This document shows, piece by piece, positions 8,447-16,609 of a DNA stretch of 64,000 nucleotides (position 1 is the first letter of the stretch; every line of letters starts with the position of its first letter). Source of the DNA: Sanguibacter keddieii DSM 10542 (lineage in GTDB: Bacteria; Actinomycetota; Actinomycetes; Actinomycetales; Cellulomonadaceae); the NCBI RefSeq assembly GCF_000024925.1, contig NC_013521.1, positions 1,922,001 to 1,986,000 on the forward strand, in the 5' to 3' direction. Under the pieces are notes generated by a model. The model was not told the DNA's origin and did not search any database. It saw only the letters and a program-made list of their open reading frames with translations. Position numbers and translations under genes: made by a program.

Positions 8447-9628
8447 ATGATCCGCTCCAGAGCAACCGTCGTCGCCGGGTCCACCCTCACGCTCTTCTCC
8501 CTCCTCGCCCTGAGCGCCTGCTCGTCGGGCGAGGACGAGGCAGCCGCCTCCGCACTGGAGGTCCCGGCCGCCGAGGCGGGGTCTGCCCTCGACCTCGCCG
8601 ACGTCTGCCCGGCGACCGTCGTCATGCAGCAGGACTGGGAGCCCGAGGCCGAGCACGCCGGCATGTACTCCCTCGTCGGCTCCGACTACACGATCGACAC
8701 CGACAAGAAGCGCGTCACCGGCTCGCTCGTCACGCAGGGCGTGGACACGGGCGTCGACATCGAGGTCCGCCCCGGCGGCGCAGCGATCAGCTACCAGTCG
8801 GTCACCTCGCAGATGTACGTCGACCAGGACATCATGCTGGGCGCCGTGAACACCGACGGTGCCGTGGCGTCGTCGGGGAACCAGCCCGTGACGGCGGTCG
8901 TGGCACAGCTCAACATGAGCCCGCAGGTCATCATGTGGGACCCGGACGCCTACCCGGGCGCCACCACCGTCGAGGAGATCGCGGCCGACGGCGCGACGAT
9001 CGTCGTCTCGGGCGGCGGCAGCAACCTCGGTGCGCTGCTGTCGGGCAACGGCACCGTCCCAGCCGACCAGGTCGACCCGTCGTACAACGGCGACCCGTCG
9101 CGGTTCGTGGGTGACCCGACCATCGCGCAGCAGGGCTTCGCCACGGCCGAGCCGTACGTCTACGAGAACGAGGTCTCGGCCTGGGGCAAGCCCGTCGCCT
9201 ACCAGCTCGTCTCCGAGGTGGGCTACACCATCTACCCCGAGCCCCTCGCGGTGCGCACCGCCGACCTCGAGGAGTACCGCCCCTGCCTCGAGAAGCTCGT
9301 CCCGATCCTCCAGCAGACCCAGATCGACTACCTGTCCGACCCCGACGCGACCAACGCGCTGATCGTCGAGCTCGTCGAGAAGTACAGCACCGGGTGGGTC
9401 TACTCCCAGGGGGTGGCCGACTACTCGGTCCAGGCGATGCAGGACCTCGGGATCGTGCAGACCGACACCTCGGGGATCTTCGGCGGCATGGACGAGGCGC
9501 GCATCCAGGAGGTCATGGACACCTTCACGCCGATCCTCGAGGCCTCCGGCACGGACGTGGCCGACGACCTCGTGCCCTCGGACCTGTTCACCAACGAGTT
9601 CCTCGACACCTCCATCACGCTCGACTGA
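8447..9628 (+). CDS. ABC transporter substrate-binding lipoprotein
   Basis: This 393-residue protein begins with a lipoprotein signal peptide: a basic start MIRSR, a hydrophobic stretch, then the lipobox LSAC with the lipidated cysteine near residue 25. It continues as a NMT1/ThiY-like periplasmic binding fold (MQQDWEPEAEHAGMYSL), a family binding thiamine-pyrimidine precursors, sulfonates or other heterocycles. The ATG at 8447 is chosen because AAGGAG lies 8 bases upstream and the signal peptide starts there. The 178-bp gap behind the permease shows no clear promoter. A GC-rich hairpin follows the gene. The ligand is not predictable. Confidence 0.9.
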   Translation: MIRSRATVVAGSTLTLFSLLALSACSSGEDEAAASALEVPAAEAGSALDLADVCPATVVMQQDWEPEAEHAGMYSLVGSDYTIDTDKKRVTGSLVTQGVDTGVDIEVRPGGAAISYQSVTSQMYVDQDIMLGAVNTDGAVASSGNQPVTAVVAQLNMSPQVIMWDPDAYPGATTVEEIAADGATIVVSGGGSNLGALLSGNGTVPADQVDPSYNGDPSRFVGDPTIAQQGFATAEPYVYENEVSAWGKPVAYQLVSEVGYTIYPEPLAVRTADLEEYRPCLEKLVPILQQTQIDYLSDPDATNALIVELVEKYSTGWVYSQGVADYSVQAMQDLGIVQTDTSGIFGGMDEARIQEVMDTFTPILEASGTDVADDLVPSDLFTNEFLDTSITLD

Positions 9629-9667
9629 GCGTCCGCAGGTCTCGACGCCGCCCCGGAGGCTCTCCCC

Positions 9668-9700
9668 GCGGGCGGGCCCGTACCTCGTAGGCCCGCCCGC
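9668..9700 (+). terminator. GC-rich hairpin after binding-protein gene
   Basis: GCGGGCGGGC pairs with GCCCGCCCGC (10-11 bp) around a 13-base loop. There is no T-run, so it is either a weak terminator or a 3' stabiliser that raises expression of the binding protein relative to the downstream oxidase. Confidence 0.5.
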
Positions 9701-9773
9701 ACCCTGCCGGCTCAGCCGCCCCTGCCCCGCCCCGTCCCGCCCCGTCCAGTCCCGCCCCGAACGAAGGATGCGT

Positions 9774-11138
9774 ATGTCCCTCACACCCGAGGCCGTCGCC
9801 TCGTTCGCCGACCTCGTCACCCGCGAGCTCGGCGAGGGAGTCGCGAGCACCGACCCCGCCCTCATCCTCAAGTGCTCCTCCGACTGGTCCAAGATGTCGC
9901 CGATCCTCCAGGAGAAGCTGCCCCCCGGGCGGTTCCCCGCGGACCTCGTGGTCCGTCCCACCTCGACCCGGCAGGTGCCCGCCTTCCTGCGCCTGGCCTA
10001 CGAGCACGACGTCCCGGTGGTGCCACGCGGTGCCGGCACCGGGAACTACGGGCAGGCGACCCCCTTCACCGGGGGAGCGGTCCTCGACCTGCGCGGCCTC
10101 GACCAGGTGCTCGAGGTCGGCGACGGCTTCGTCACCGCCCAGGCCGGAGCGAGGCTGACGGTCGTCGACGACGCGGTGCGCGCCACCGGGCAGGACCTCT
10201 GGATGTTCCCGTCCACCAAGGGCTCGAGCATCGGTGGCTTCGTCGCCGGCGGCTCCGCCGGCACGGGCACGGTCGAGCACGGCACGACCGCCGACGGGTT
10301 CGTCCGCGCGATGACCATCGCCCCCTGTGACGGGTCCGGGACGGACTTCCGTGTCGAGGGGAGCGCCACGGTCCCGTACATCCACACCTACGGGGTCACC
10401 GGGGTCGCCACCGAGCTCACGGTGCGGACCGACCCGGCGCGCGAGTGGGTCGCGCTGTACGCCGCCTTCGCCGACTACGGGCAAGCGCTCGCGGTGCACC
10501 GCACCCTGGCCGACCTCGCGGTCCTGCCCCGGCTGGCGTCCCTCGACGAGCCCGGACTCGTGGGGACCCTGCCGGCCCCGGTCGAGCTCGACGCGACCCG
10601 CACCAGCCTGCGCGTCATCCTCGAGGTGTCGACCGTCGACGAGGTCCGCCGGCGCGTGGTCGCCGCGGGCGGCGAGGTGGTGGCCGTCTACGAGGACTAC
10701 GCCGAGACGGACCGGCTCTCGTCGATGTCCTACAACCACCCCGTGTACTTCCTGCAGCAGTCGGGGTACCCGTGCTTCCACCTCGAGGTGGGCGGCCGTG
10801 CCCTGTGGGACACCCCGGACCTGGTCCGCACGGTCTACCCGAACGCCATGGTCCACCTCGAGCTGCGCACGCAGGGCCCGCTCGGCATGTACGTCGCCGA
10901 CTACGAGTCCGAGGCGCAGGTCCTCGCCGGCTTCGAGGCCCTCGAGGCGCTCGGCGTCGGCATCCACAGCCCGCACCAGTGGATGGTCGACCGCCACGTC
11001 GCCGAGGCGCTCGTCACCGCCCCCGTCACAGACCCCAAGGGTCTGCTCAACCAGCTCAAGCTCGACCGAGACGGTGCCGCCCCCGCACGGGTGGACACCA
11101 GGAACGAGGTTCTCGTTGCCCGCACCCCAGCGTCCTGA
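9774..11138 (+). CDS. FAD-binding oxidoreductase (GlcD/VAO-type)
   Basis: This 454-residue protein has a FAD_binding_4 domain (about residues 55-235) with VVPRGAGTGNYGQATP as the pyrophosphate-binding segment, then a cap domain. The family oxidises hydroxy acids, alcohols or amines with FAD (glycolate oxidase, VAO). A strongly conserved GSSIGGFVAGGSAGTGTVEHG stretch supports function. Two ATGs compete: GAAGGA at 9763-9768 overlaps the ATG at 9768 but is 5 bases before the one at 9774, so the latter is chosen. It probably performs the oxidative step of the pathway. Its stop lies inside the next gene. Confidence 0.85.
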   Translation: MSLTPEAVASFADLVTRELGEGVASTDPALILKCSSDWSKMSPILQEKLPPGRFPADLVVRPTSTRQVPAFLRLAYEHDVPVVPRGAGTGNYGQATPFTGGAVLDLRGLDQVLEVGDGFVTAQAGARLTVVDDAVRATGQDLWMFPSTKGSSIGGFVAGGSAGTGTVEHGTTADGFVRAMTIAPCDGSGTDFRVEGSATVPYIHTYGVTGVATELTVRTDPAREWVALYAAFADYGQALAVHRTLADLAVLPRLASLDEPGLVGTLPAPVELDATRTSLRVILEVSTVDEVRRRVVAAGGEVVAVYEDYAETDRLSSMSYNHPVYFLQQSGYPCFHLEVGGRALWDTPDLVRTVYPNAMVHLELRTQGPLGMYVADYESEAQVLAGFEALEALGVGIHSPHQWMVDRHVAEALVTAPVTDPKGLLNQLKLDRDGAAPARVDTRNEVLVARTPAS

Positions 11139-11916
11139 CGCCCCCAGGTTCATCGACCTCACCTACCAGCAGGTCGGCGCCCTGCCGCCCAGCACCGTCG
11201 CGGTCCTCCCGCTCGGCGCGATCGAGCAGCACGGCGCGCACCTGCCCGTCTCGACCGACCACCTCGTGGCGTCGAGCGTCGCCGAGGCGGCCGTGGCCAC
11301 CGTCGCCGAGTCCGGTGCCGCGCACGCCCTGCTGCTGCCCGGGCTGGCGTACACCAAGTCCGACGAGCACCACTGGGCACCGGGCACCATCTGGCTCGGC
11401 TGGGAGACGCTCATGGCGACCCTGGTCGACATCGGGCGCTCGCTCGCGGTGTCGCCGGTCGAGCGGCTCATGTTCGTCAACGGCCACGGCGGCAACTCGG
11501 CGCTCGGCCAGGTGGCCTGCCGCGAACTGCACCGGCGGTTCGGCCTCAAGACCTTCTTCGCGCACTCGAGCATGCCGCGCGACCAGGGCGGGGGCCTGGC
11601 GCCCGACGTCGACCCCGAGAACGGCTTCGGGGTGCACGGGGGACGGGGGGAGACCTCGATGGTCCTGCACCTGCGGCCGGACCTCGTCCACATGGACCTC
11701 GCCACCCGGCAGGTCCCCGAGCGGATGGCGCAGTACGAGCACATCGGCTTCGGCAAGGCCGTGAGCTTCGGCTGGACCTCCGACGACTTCGGCCCTGGCG
11801 GCGTGATCGGCGACCCGACCGGTGCGACCGCCGACCACGGCAAGGTGCTCTTCGAGGGAGCCGTGTCGAAGGTCGCCGCTGCCATCGTCGAGGCGAGCGT
11901 CTTCGAGATCGGCTGA
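11116..11916 (+). CDS. Creatininase-family amidohydrolase
   Basis: This protein of about 266 residues carries the creatininase metal motif PLGAIEQHGAHLPVSTDH, then FVNGHGGNS and HGGRGETSMVL, which supply the remaining His and Glu ligands. Family members open cyclic amides (creatinine) or remove formyl groups (FAPy deformylase). No ATG or GTG lies ahead of the motif. The TTG at 11116, with ACGAGG upstream, gives the expected length and a 23-bp overlap with the oxidase gene, implying coupling. It probably hydrolyses a cyclic amide or N-formyl intermediate. The substrate is unknown. Confidence 0.82.
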   Translation: MPAPQRPDAPRFIDLTYQQVGALPPSTVAVLPLGAIEQHGAHLPVSTDHLVASSVAEAAVATVAESGAAHALLLPGLAYTKSDEHHWAPGTIWLGWETLMATLVDIGRSLAVSPVERLMFVNGHGGNSALGQVACRELHRRFGLKTFFAHSSMPRDQGGGLAPDVDPENGFGVHGGRGETSMVLHLRPDLVHMDLATRQVPERMAQYEHIGFGKAVSFGWTSDDFGPGGVIGDPTGATADHGKVLFEGAVSKVAAAIVEASVFEIG

Positions 11917-11961
11917 CCCGCACCCAACGCCACGACGCACCGCAGCGTGACGCGTGGAGCA

Positions 11962-12005
11962 CGAGAAGAGGTCCGTACCCCGGGAGGGGCACGGACCTCT
12001 TCTCG
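11962..12005. terminator. Bidirectional terminator between convergent cluster halves
   Basis: CGAGAAGAGGTCCGT pairs perfectly with ACGGACCTCTTCTCG (15 bp). The loop can form four more pairs (CCCC/GGGG). It sits between the creatininase gene (plus) and the formamidase gene (minus) and would end both transcripts. Confidence 0.85.
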
Positions 12006-12015
12006 CGCCGGTGCC

Positions 12016-13254
12016 TCAGACCTGCGGGGGAGCCGAAGGTCCCCGGAGCTCACGGAGGTCGGCCTTGCGGATGGTCCCGTGGACCCCGCACACCTGGTCG
12101 ACCACCTGCGACACGGCGAAGTCACCGGCCGCCGAGAGATAGGCGTAGGCGTGGGCGGGGTGCATCCCCTCCCGCTCGAGGAGCGCGAGAGCGCACCGCG
12201 TGGCGTCGCGCACCGCCTCACCGAGGTCGGCGTCCAGACCGATCGCCACGAGCAGCTCGTCGGTCTCCGCCCACGGTCCGGTCGGACCCGGGGTAGTCGT
12301 GGGACCTGGCGCGCTCGCGGACGCGTCGCCCGCGCCGTGCGCGTCGCCCTGCCGGACGAGGTCGAAGCGCAGCAGGGCGCGCAGCGGCGCCTCGAAGGCG
12401 GTGAGCGCGACCTCCCCGTCACCCTGGCTGAAGTGCGGGTCGCCCACGTAGGCGAGGGCGCCGGGCACCTGGACGGGCAGGTGCAGGGTCGACCCGACCC
12501 CGAGCACGGAGACGTCGAGGTTGCCCCCGTGCTGCCCCGGTGGGACGGAGTGGGGGCGGGTGCCACCGGCGACCGCGACCCCGGTCGTCCCGAGGAACGG
12601 GGCGAGCGGGAACCGCACCCGGCGCGGGTCGCCAGGCCCGGCGGGGAGGGAGCCGGAGAGGCCGTCCGGGCCGTCCTCGACCGTGCACAGGAGCGAGACC
12701 GGACCGGGCGAGCGCGGGTCGGGCATCTCTCCCGGGAGGGCACCGCGCCCGTGCCGGCTCGACACGACCCCGTACCCGGCACGCAGGCGCAGGTCCACGA
12801 CGGTCACCGACAGCACGTCACCGGGCAGGGCGCCGCGGACCTCGACCGGTCCGGTGACCACGTGCGGACCGTCGACCGCGGGGTCGTGGGCGACCTCCCG
12901 GGCCACCCGGACCGCGTCGTCGAGCACGTCCTCGCCCGGCACGCCGTGCCCGGTGAAGAACGCCACCGGGTCGCGGCCCTGGTCCTCGAGGATCCCCTCG
13001 TGGCTCACCGTGTCGACCCAGACCTCCTGGCCCGGGTCGACGCTCAGCACGGGGGAGTCGGACGCGCACGGCAGCCGGCCCCACAGCACCGTCTCCGGCG
13101 TCGCCGGGAGGTACCCCGGGACGTCGGACGGTGCGACCGGCCGGTCGCCGAGCGGCTGCATGACGCGCACGCCGGACGCGACGGACGGCGCCGCCCCCGG
13201 GAGGGACGGCGCCGCCGCGGTCTCGCTGCTGGACATCGTCTCGGTGCTGGTCAC
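12016..13254 (-). CDS. Acetamidase/formamidase family protein
   Basis: This 412-residue protein matches the FmdA/AmdA family. Visible hallmarks are QHGGNLD and GDPHFSQGDGEV, which hold the family's metal and catalytic residues, plus RVRFPLAPFLG. Formamidases release ammonia and formate from formamide; acetamidases act on acetamide. A Gly/Pro/Thr-rich insertion lies near residues 305-325. The GTG at 13254 is chosen because GAGGG stands 7 bases upstream, inside the end of the cupin gene. It is probably the last step, collecting nitrogen from a small amide made by upstream ring cleavage, which is inference. Confidence 0.85.
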   Translation of the reverse strand: MTSTETMSSSETAAAPSLPGAAPSVASGVRVMQPLGDRPVAPSDVPGYLPATPETVLWGRLPCASDSPVLSVDPGQEVWVDTVSHEGILEDQGRDPVAFFTGHGVPGEDVLDDAVRVAREVAHDPAVDGPHVVTGPVEVRGALPGDVLSVTVVDLRLRAGYGVVSSRHGRGALPGEMPDPRSPGPVSLLCTVEDGPDGLSGSLPAGPGDPRRVRFPLAPFLGTTGVAVAGGTRPHSVPPGQHGGNLDVSVLGVGSTLHLPVQVPGALAYVGDPHFSQGDGEVALTAFEAPLRALLRFDLVRQGDAHGAGDASASAPGPTTTPGPTGPWAETDELLVAIGLDADLGEAVRDATRCALALLEREGMHPAHAYAYLSAAGDFAVSQVVDQVCGVHGTIRKADLRELRGPSAPPQV

Positions 13255-13264
13255 GCGCGAGCCC

Positions 13265-13711
13265 TCAGACCGCCGTCGGTGCGAGCGAGGCCACCAGGTG
13301 ACCCAGGTCCTCGGCGGTCAGCGGGGCCGGGGTCCCGTCGGTGACGAGCCTCGCGAAGCCGCCGTCGTTCGCCATGATCGTGATCGTGTAGAGACGCTGG
13401 TCCGCGGAGGTGTTGAGGATCCGGTGCTCCGACCCGGGCTGCAGGATCAGCACGTCCCCGGCGACCAGCTCGTGCACGTCCGCGTCGCTGTGCGCCTCCG
13501 CCTGCCCGGAGAGCACGATGAAGATCTCCGCCGAGTCCTCGTGCGAGTTGAGCGGCTGCGCGCCGCCCGGCTCCCAGATCTCGAGGAACACGCTCGTGCC
13601 CGTCCCGTGCGACGGCCCCGCGAGCTCGGCCAGCCGGACCGTGTCGTCGGGGGAGATCAGGTAGCCGGGGATGTCGGAGAGCTTGCGGATGATGGGTGCT
13701 GCGCCGGACAT
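13265..13711 (-). CDS. Small cupin-domain protein
   Basis: This 148-residue single-domain cupin has the first motif as NSHEDSAEIFIVLSGQAEAH and the second as PGSEHRILNTSA, with candidate metal ligands H in NSHE, E in AEIF and H in SEHR. Such proteins serve as metal-dependent dioxygenases, isomerases or ligand-storage proteins. It lies between the flavin reductase and formamidase genes on the same strand and is 10 bases from the latter, so it belongs to the pathway. Its reaction cannot be predicted. Confidence 0.8.
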   Translation of the reverse strand: MSGAAPIIRKLSDIPGYLISPDDTVRLAELAGPSHGTGTSVFLEIWEPGGAQPLNSHEDSAEIFIVLSGQAEAHSDADVHELVAGDVLILQPGSEHRILNTSADQRLYTITIMANDGGFARLVTDGTPAPLTAEDLGHLVASLAPTAV

Positions 13712-13834
13712 GGTGGTTCCTCTCGACGTGCGGACGGGGCGGTGGTGCGGGCGGGGCGGTGGGGCTTCGGTGGCTCTTCGGTGACTGATGGCTGGAGCGG
13801 GGGAGCACGGTGGGGCGGGACAGGGCCCGACGGC

Positions 13835-14383
13835 TCAGGCCGCCGGGCGGGTCGGCAAGGAGTGGAAGGTGCGGGCGAGGTAGCCGAGCGCGTGCGGGTG
13901 CTCCTCCTCGGGCCGCAGCACCTCGGTGACGTGGCCCAGCACGAGCGTGTGGTCACCGGCCTCGACGACCCGGGACACGGTGCACGCGACCGCACGGACG
14001 CTGTCCCGCGGCAGCCAGGGCAGCCCCTCACGCGTGGTCGCCCGCGCGACCGGCCCCGACTCCGGGGCGAACTTGTCCTCCGCACGGCTGGCGAAGGCCG
14101 AGGCCACCCGGGAGGCGTGCCCGCCGAGGACGTTGGCCACGAAGGCACCCCGGGCCAGCAGGGCCGGGAGGGTGCGCGACGTGTTGTCGACGCACACGCC
14201 GAAGATCGGCGGGTCCATGCTCACGCTGAACCCGGTCGTGACCGTCAGCCCGGTCGGCGTGCCTCCGTCGTCGGTGGTGATGACGCAGACACCCCCGGCG
14301 AGGGTCGACATCGCCTCGCGGAACGCGGCGCCGACGTCCTGCCCGGGCAGCGTGCCGGTGATGGTCCGGACGACAGTGCTCAC
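13835..14383 (-). CDS. Flavin reductase-like (RutF/HpaC type)
   Basis: This 182-residue protein has the flavin-reductase split-barrel fold. It contains REAMSTLAGGVCVIT, GLTVTTGFSVSMDPP (FMN/FAD site), NTSRTLPALLARGAFVANVLG and, near the end, LGHVTEVL. Such reductases feed reduced FMN or FAD to a partner monooxygenase. No two-component monooxygenase is visible in the window, so the partner is either elsewhere or one of the flavoproteins here. The GTG start has AGGAGG 5 bases upstream. The promoter region contains the second copy of the putative operator, making this the first gene of the leftward right-half operon. Confidence 0.87.
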   Translation of the reverse strand: MSTVVRTITGTLPGQDVGAAFREAMSTLAGGVCVITTDDGGTPTGLTVTTGFSVSMDPPIFGVCVDNTSRTLPALLARGAFVANVLGGHASRVASAFASRAEDKFAPESGPVARATTREGLPWLPRDSVRAVACTVSRVVEAGDHTLVLGHVTEVLRPEEEHPHALGYLARTFHSLPTRPAA

Positions 14384-14405
14384 AGGTACCTCCTCGTGCT
14401 CTCGA

Positions 14406-14429
14406 CGATGTTGATGTGATCAACATTCA
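14406..14429. promoter_or_regulatory. Putative operator, copy 2
   Basis: The core ATGTTGATGTGATCAACAT (14408-14426) is a perfect inverted repeat of 8-base arms around GTG. It lies between the divergent flavin reductase and AtzB-like amidohydrolase genes. On the minus strand a TAGCGT -10-like hexamer stands just before it. It matches the site at 3879-3902 in 22 of 24 positions, so one regulator probably binds both. Confidence 0.8.
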
Positions 14430-14619
14430 CGCTAGAGGCGATGTGTTACAGACGAGAAGACCCCGGTTTCCGGCGTGTAAACGTTGTGGAACGACCACGT
14501 GAGACACGCCCAGACGCCGCCACCAGCACCGTAGTGTCCGGGACAGCCGCCGACGCGAGCACGCCTACGCCTCCCCACCCGGAGCGACCTCGACGACGCC
14601 GGCACACCAGGAGCCTCCT

Positions 14620-16206
14620 GTGACCACCGCTACGACCCGCCCCACCTCCGCACCACGCCTGACCATCGTCAACGCGCTCCTCCTCCCCATGGCCGACCCC
14701 GGCACCACCACCCACCCCGACTGGTACGTCGGGTGGCTCACCGTCGGCCACGACGGACGCATCACCGGCATCGGCCCCGGCGAACCGCCCACCACCACCG
14801 CCACCGGAGAGGTCTCCGAACCCGACGGCGCTCGCGGACCTGCCGTCGACCAGGGCGAGGTCTTCGACGCGCGCGGTGCGATCGTCGCCCCGGGGTTCGT
14901 CTCCGCGCACAGCCACATCTACACCTCAGGGCTGCGCGGCCTGGCGCACTCCGAGACGCTCTACCCCTGGGTGCTGAAGAACAACGAGGCGCTGCTCGGC
15001 TCGGGCGCCGAGGACGTCTACTGGTACACGCTCCACGGGAGCCTCGACTTCGTCGACAACGGCATCACCTCGGCGTACAACTTCACGCACTCGCGCGTCG
15101 CCTGGCTCTACGACGCCGCCACCGGGCACAACGCACCGGCGCGCATCCGTGGCACCGACTACGTGACGCGCCAGCTCGACGGGTGCGTCGACGCAGGCCT
15201 GCGCGTGGTCCACAGCGTCCGGCTCGACGACGAGGCGTTCACCGAGGCGGAGGCCCTCGACGCCTTCGCCCAGACCGTCGAGGACAGCCTGACCCGTGCG
15301 CCTGCCGACCAGCACCTCGGGACCTCGATCATGGGGGCCGTCCAGTGGTCGGCCGCCGCGCGCACCGCCGAGCTCGAGGCGCTGACGATGCGCACCCACC
15401 GGGTGAGCAACCAGGCGCACTTCGTCGAGACGGCCGAGAACCTCGACACCCAGCGCGCCAAGTTCGACTGGTACGACGCCGCAGGAGCGCTCGGGCCCAC
15501 CTTCCTCTTCGGGCACTTCGTGCACCCGACCGACCACATGGTGGCCCGCGCCGTCGAGACGGGCAGCGCCATGGTGTGGCAGCCGACCTCCAACGGTCGG
15601 CTCGGCTCGGGGATGGCCGACGTCGCACGGTTCCGCGACCTCGGCATGCGGATCGGCATGGGGCTCGACGACCAGTCCTGCACCGACGTGTCCGACCCCT
15701 TCCAGAACATGCGCATCGGCCTCTACACGGTCCGCGCCCGGCACAGCGACGCCTCCGTCATGACCCCGCGCGAGATCCTGCGCATGCACACCCTCGGCTC
15801 CGCAGAGGTGCTCGGCGCCGCCGCGTCGGTCGGCAGCCTCGAGGTGGGCAAGCAGGCCGACCTGCTCGTCGTCGACCCCCGGCACCCCGACACCGGCCCC
15901 GTGTGGGACGTCTACGCGACCTACGTCATGGCCTGCGGGCTCCGGAACCTCACGCGCGTCTACCAGGGAGGGCGCCTCGCCTCGCGCGACGGCGTCTCGA
16001 CGAACCCGCTCGCACCGCAGGCCACGCTCGAGCTGCACGCACGCATCGTCCACGGTGCGCGGTCCGAGGGCATGCACCTCGACCACGTCCCGGACGAGGC
16101 GGTCCTCGAGCGCGCCGCCGCGAGACGGGGCCACGTGCTGCCCGTGCTGCCCGTGCCCTCGGAGCGTGGCCGATCCGTCCAAGACCTCGCAGCCCAGCCC
16201 CGCTAG
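14620..16206 (+). CDS. AtzB/guanine-deaminase-type metal amidohydrolase
   Basis: This 528-residue TIM-barrel amidohydrolase shows all expected metal ligands: H97/H99 in SAHSHIYTSG, the third His in NQAHFVET, the fourth in FGHFVHP and the Asp in GMGLDDQS. This pattern fits the branch holding hydroxydechloroatrazine ethylaminohydrolase (AtzB), TrzN, 8-oxoguanine and isoxanthopterin deaminases, and SsnA. These enzymes remove an amino or other group from an aromatic N-heterocycle. The GTG start is set by CAGGAG 6 bases upstream. It is divergent from the flavin reductase and shares its operator. It probably performs an early ring-substituent hydrolysis. Confidence 0.84.
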   Translation: MTTATTRPTSAPRLTIVNALLLPMADPGTTTHPDWYVGWLTVGHDGRITGIGPGEPPTTTATGEVSEPDGARGPAVDQGEVFDARGAIVAPGFVSAHSHIYTSGLRGLAHSETLYPWVLKNNEALLGSGAEDVYWYTLHGSLDFVDNGITSAYNFTHSRVAWLYDAATGHNAPARIRGTDYVTRQLDGCVDAGLRVVHSVRLDDEAFTEAEALDAFAQTVEDSLTRAPADQHLGTSIMGAVQWSAAARTAELEALTMRTHRVSNQAHFVETAENLDTQRAKFDWYDAAGALGPTFLFGHFVHPTDHMVARAVETGSAMVWQPTSNGRLGSGMADVARFRDLGMRIGMGLDDQSCTDVSDPFQNMRIGLYTVRARHSDASVMTPREILRMHTLGSAEVLGAAASVGSLEVGKQADLLVVDPRHPDTGPVWDVYATYVMACGLRNLTRVYQGGRLASRDGVSTNPLAPQATLELHARIVHGARSEGMHLDHVPDEAVLERAAARRGHVLPVLPVPSERGRSVQDLAAQPR

Positions 16207-16216
16207 CCTCGGACGC

Positions 16217-16609
16217 ATGACTCCTCGACTCGACCTCGTCGGCCTCGTCACCGCCGACATGCCCCGCTCGCTCGCCTTCTACCGCCTCCTCGGCCTCGAC
16301 ATCCCCGCAGAGGCCGACACGGAGCCGCACGTCGAGGTCACCCTGCCCGGAGGGCTGCGCCTCGCCTGGGACACCGTCGACACCATCCGCAGCTTCGACC
16401 CCGGGTGGACGCCTCCCACCGGAGGCCACGCCAGCTCGCTGGCCTTCCTCTGCGACTCGCCCGCCGAGGTCGACTCTGTCACCGCGTCCCTCGAGGCCGC
16501 GGGCACCACCGTGCACCACCAGCCCTGGGACGCCTTCTGGGGGCAGCGCTACGCGACCGTGCTGGACCCCGACGGCAACCCCGTCGACCTCTTCGCCCCG
16601 CTCGGCTGA
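16217..16609 (+). CDS. VOC (glyoxalase/bleomycin-resistance) family protein
   Basis: This 130-residue protein has the paired beta-alpha-beta-beta-beta modules of the vicinal oxygen chelate superfamily. It starts LVGLVTADMPRSLAFYRLLG and ends RYATVLDPDGNPVDLF, the classic C-terminal signature. Roles range from dioxygenases and isomerases to binding proteins. It follows the AtzB-like gene by 10 bases and may be cotranscribed. Its last 61 bp overlap the convergent AraC-like gene. Confidence 0.85.
   Translation: MTPRLDLVGLVTADMPRSLAFYRLLGLDIPAEADTEPHVEVTLPGGLRLAWDTVDTIRSFDPGWTPPTGGHASSLAFLCDSPAEVDSVTASLEAAGTTVHHQPWDAFWGQRYATVLDPDGNPVDLFAPLG

Noticed and set aside
12016-13254. Creatinine catabolism as the sole function of the cluster
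   Set aside because: Creatininase-family, CodA-like and carbamoyl hydrolases fit, but no creatinase, sarcosine oxidase or N-methylhydantoinase is present, and the AtzB-like and flavin enzymes are unexplained.
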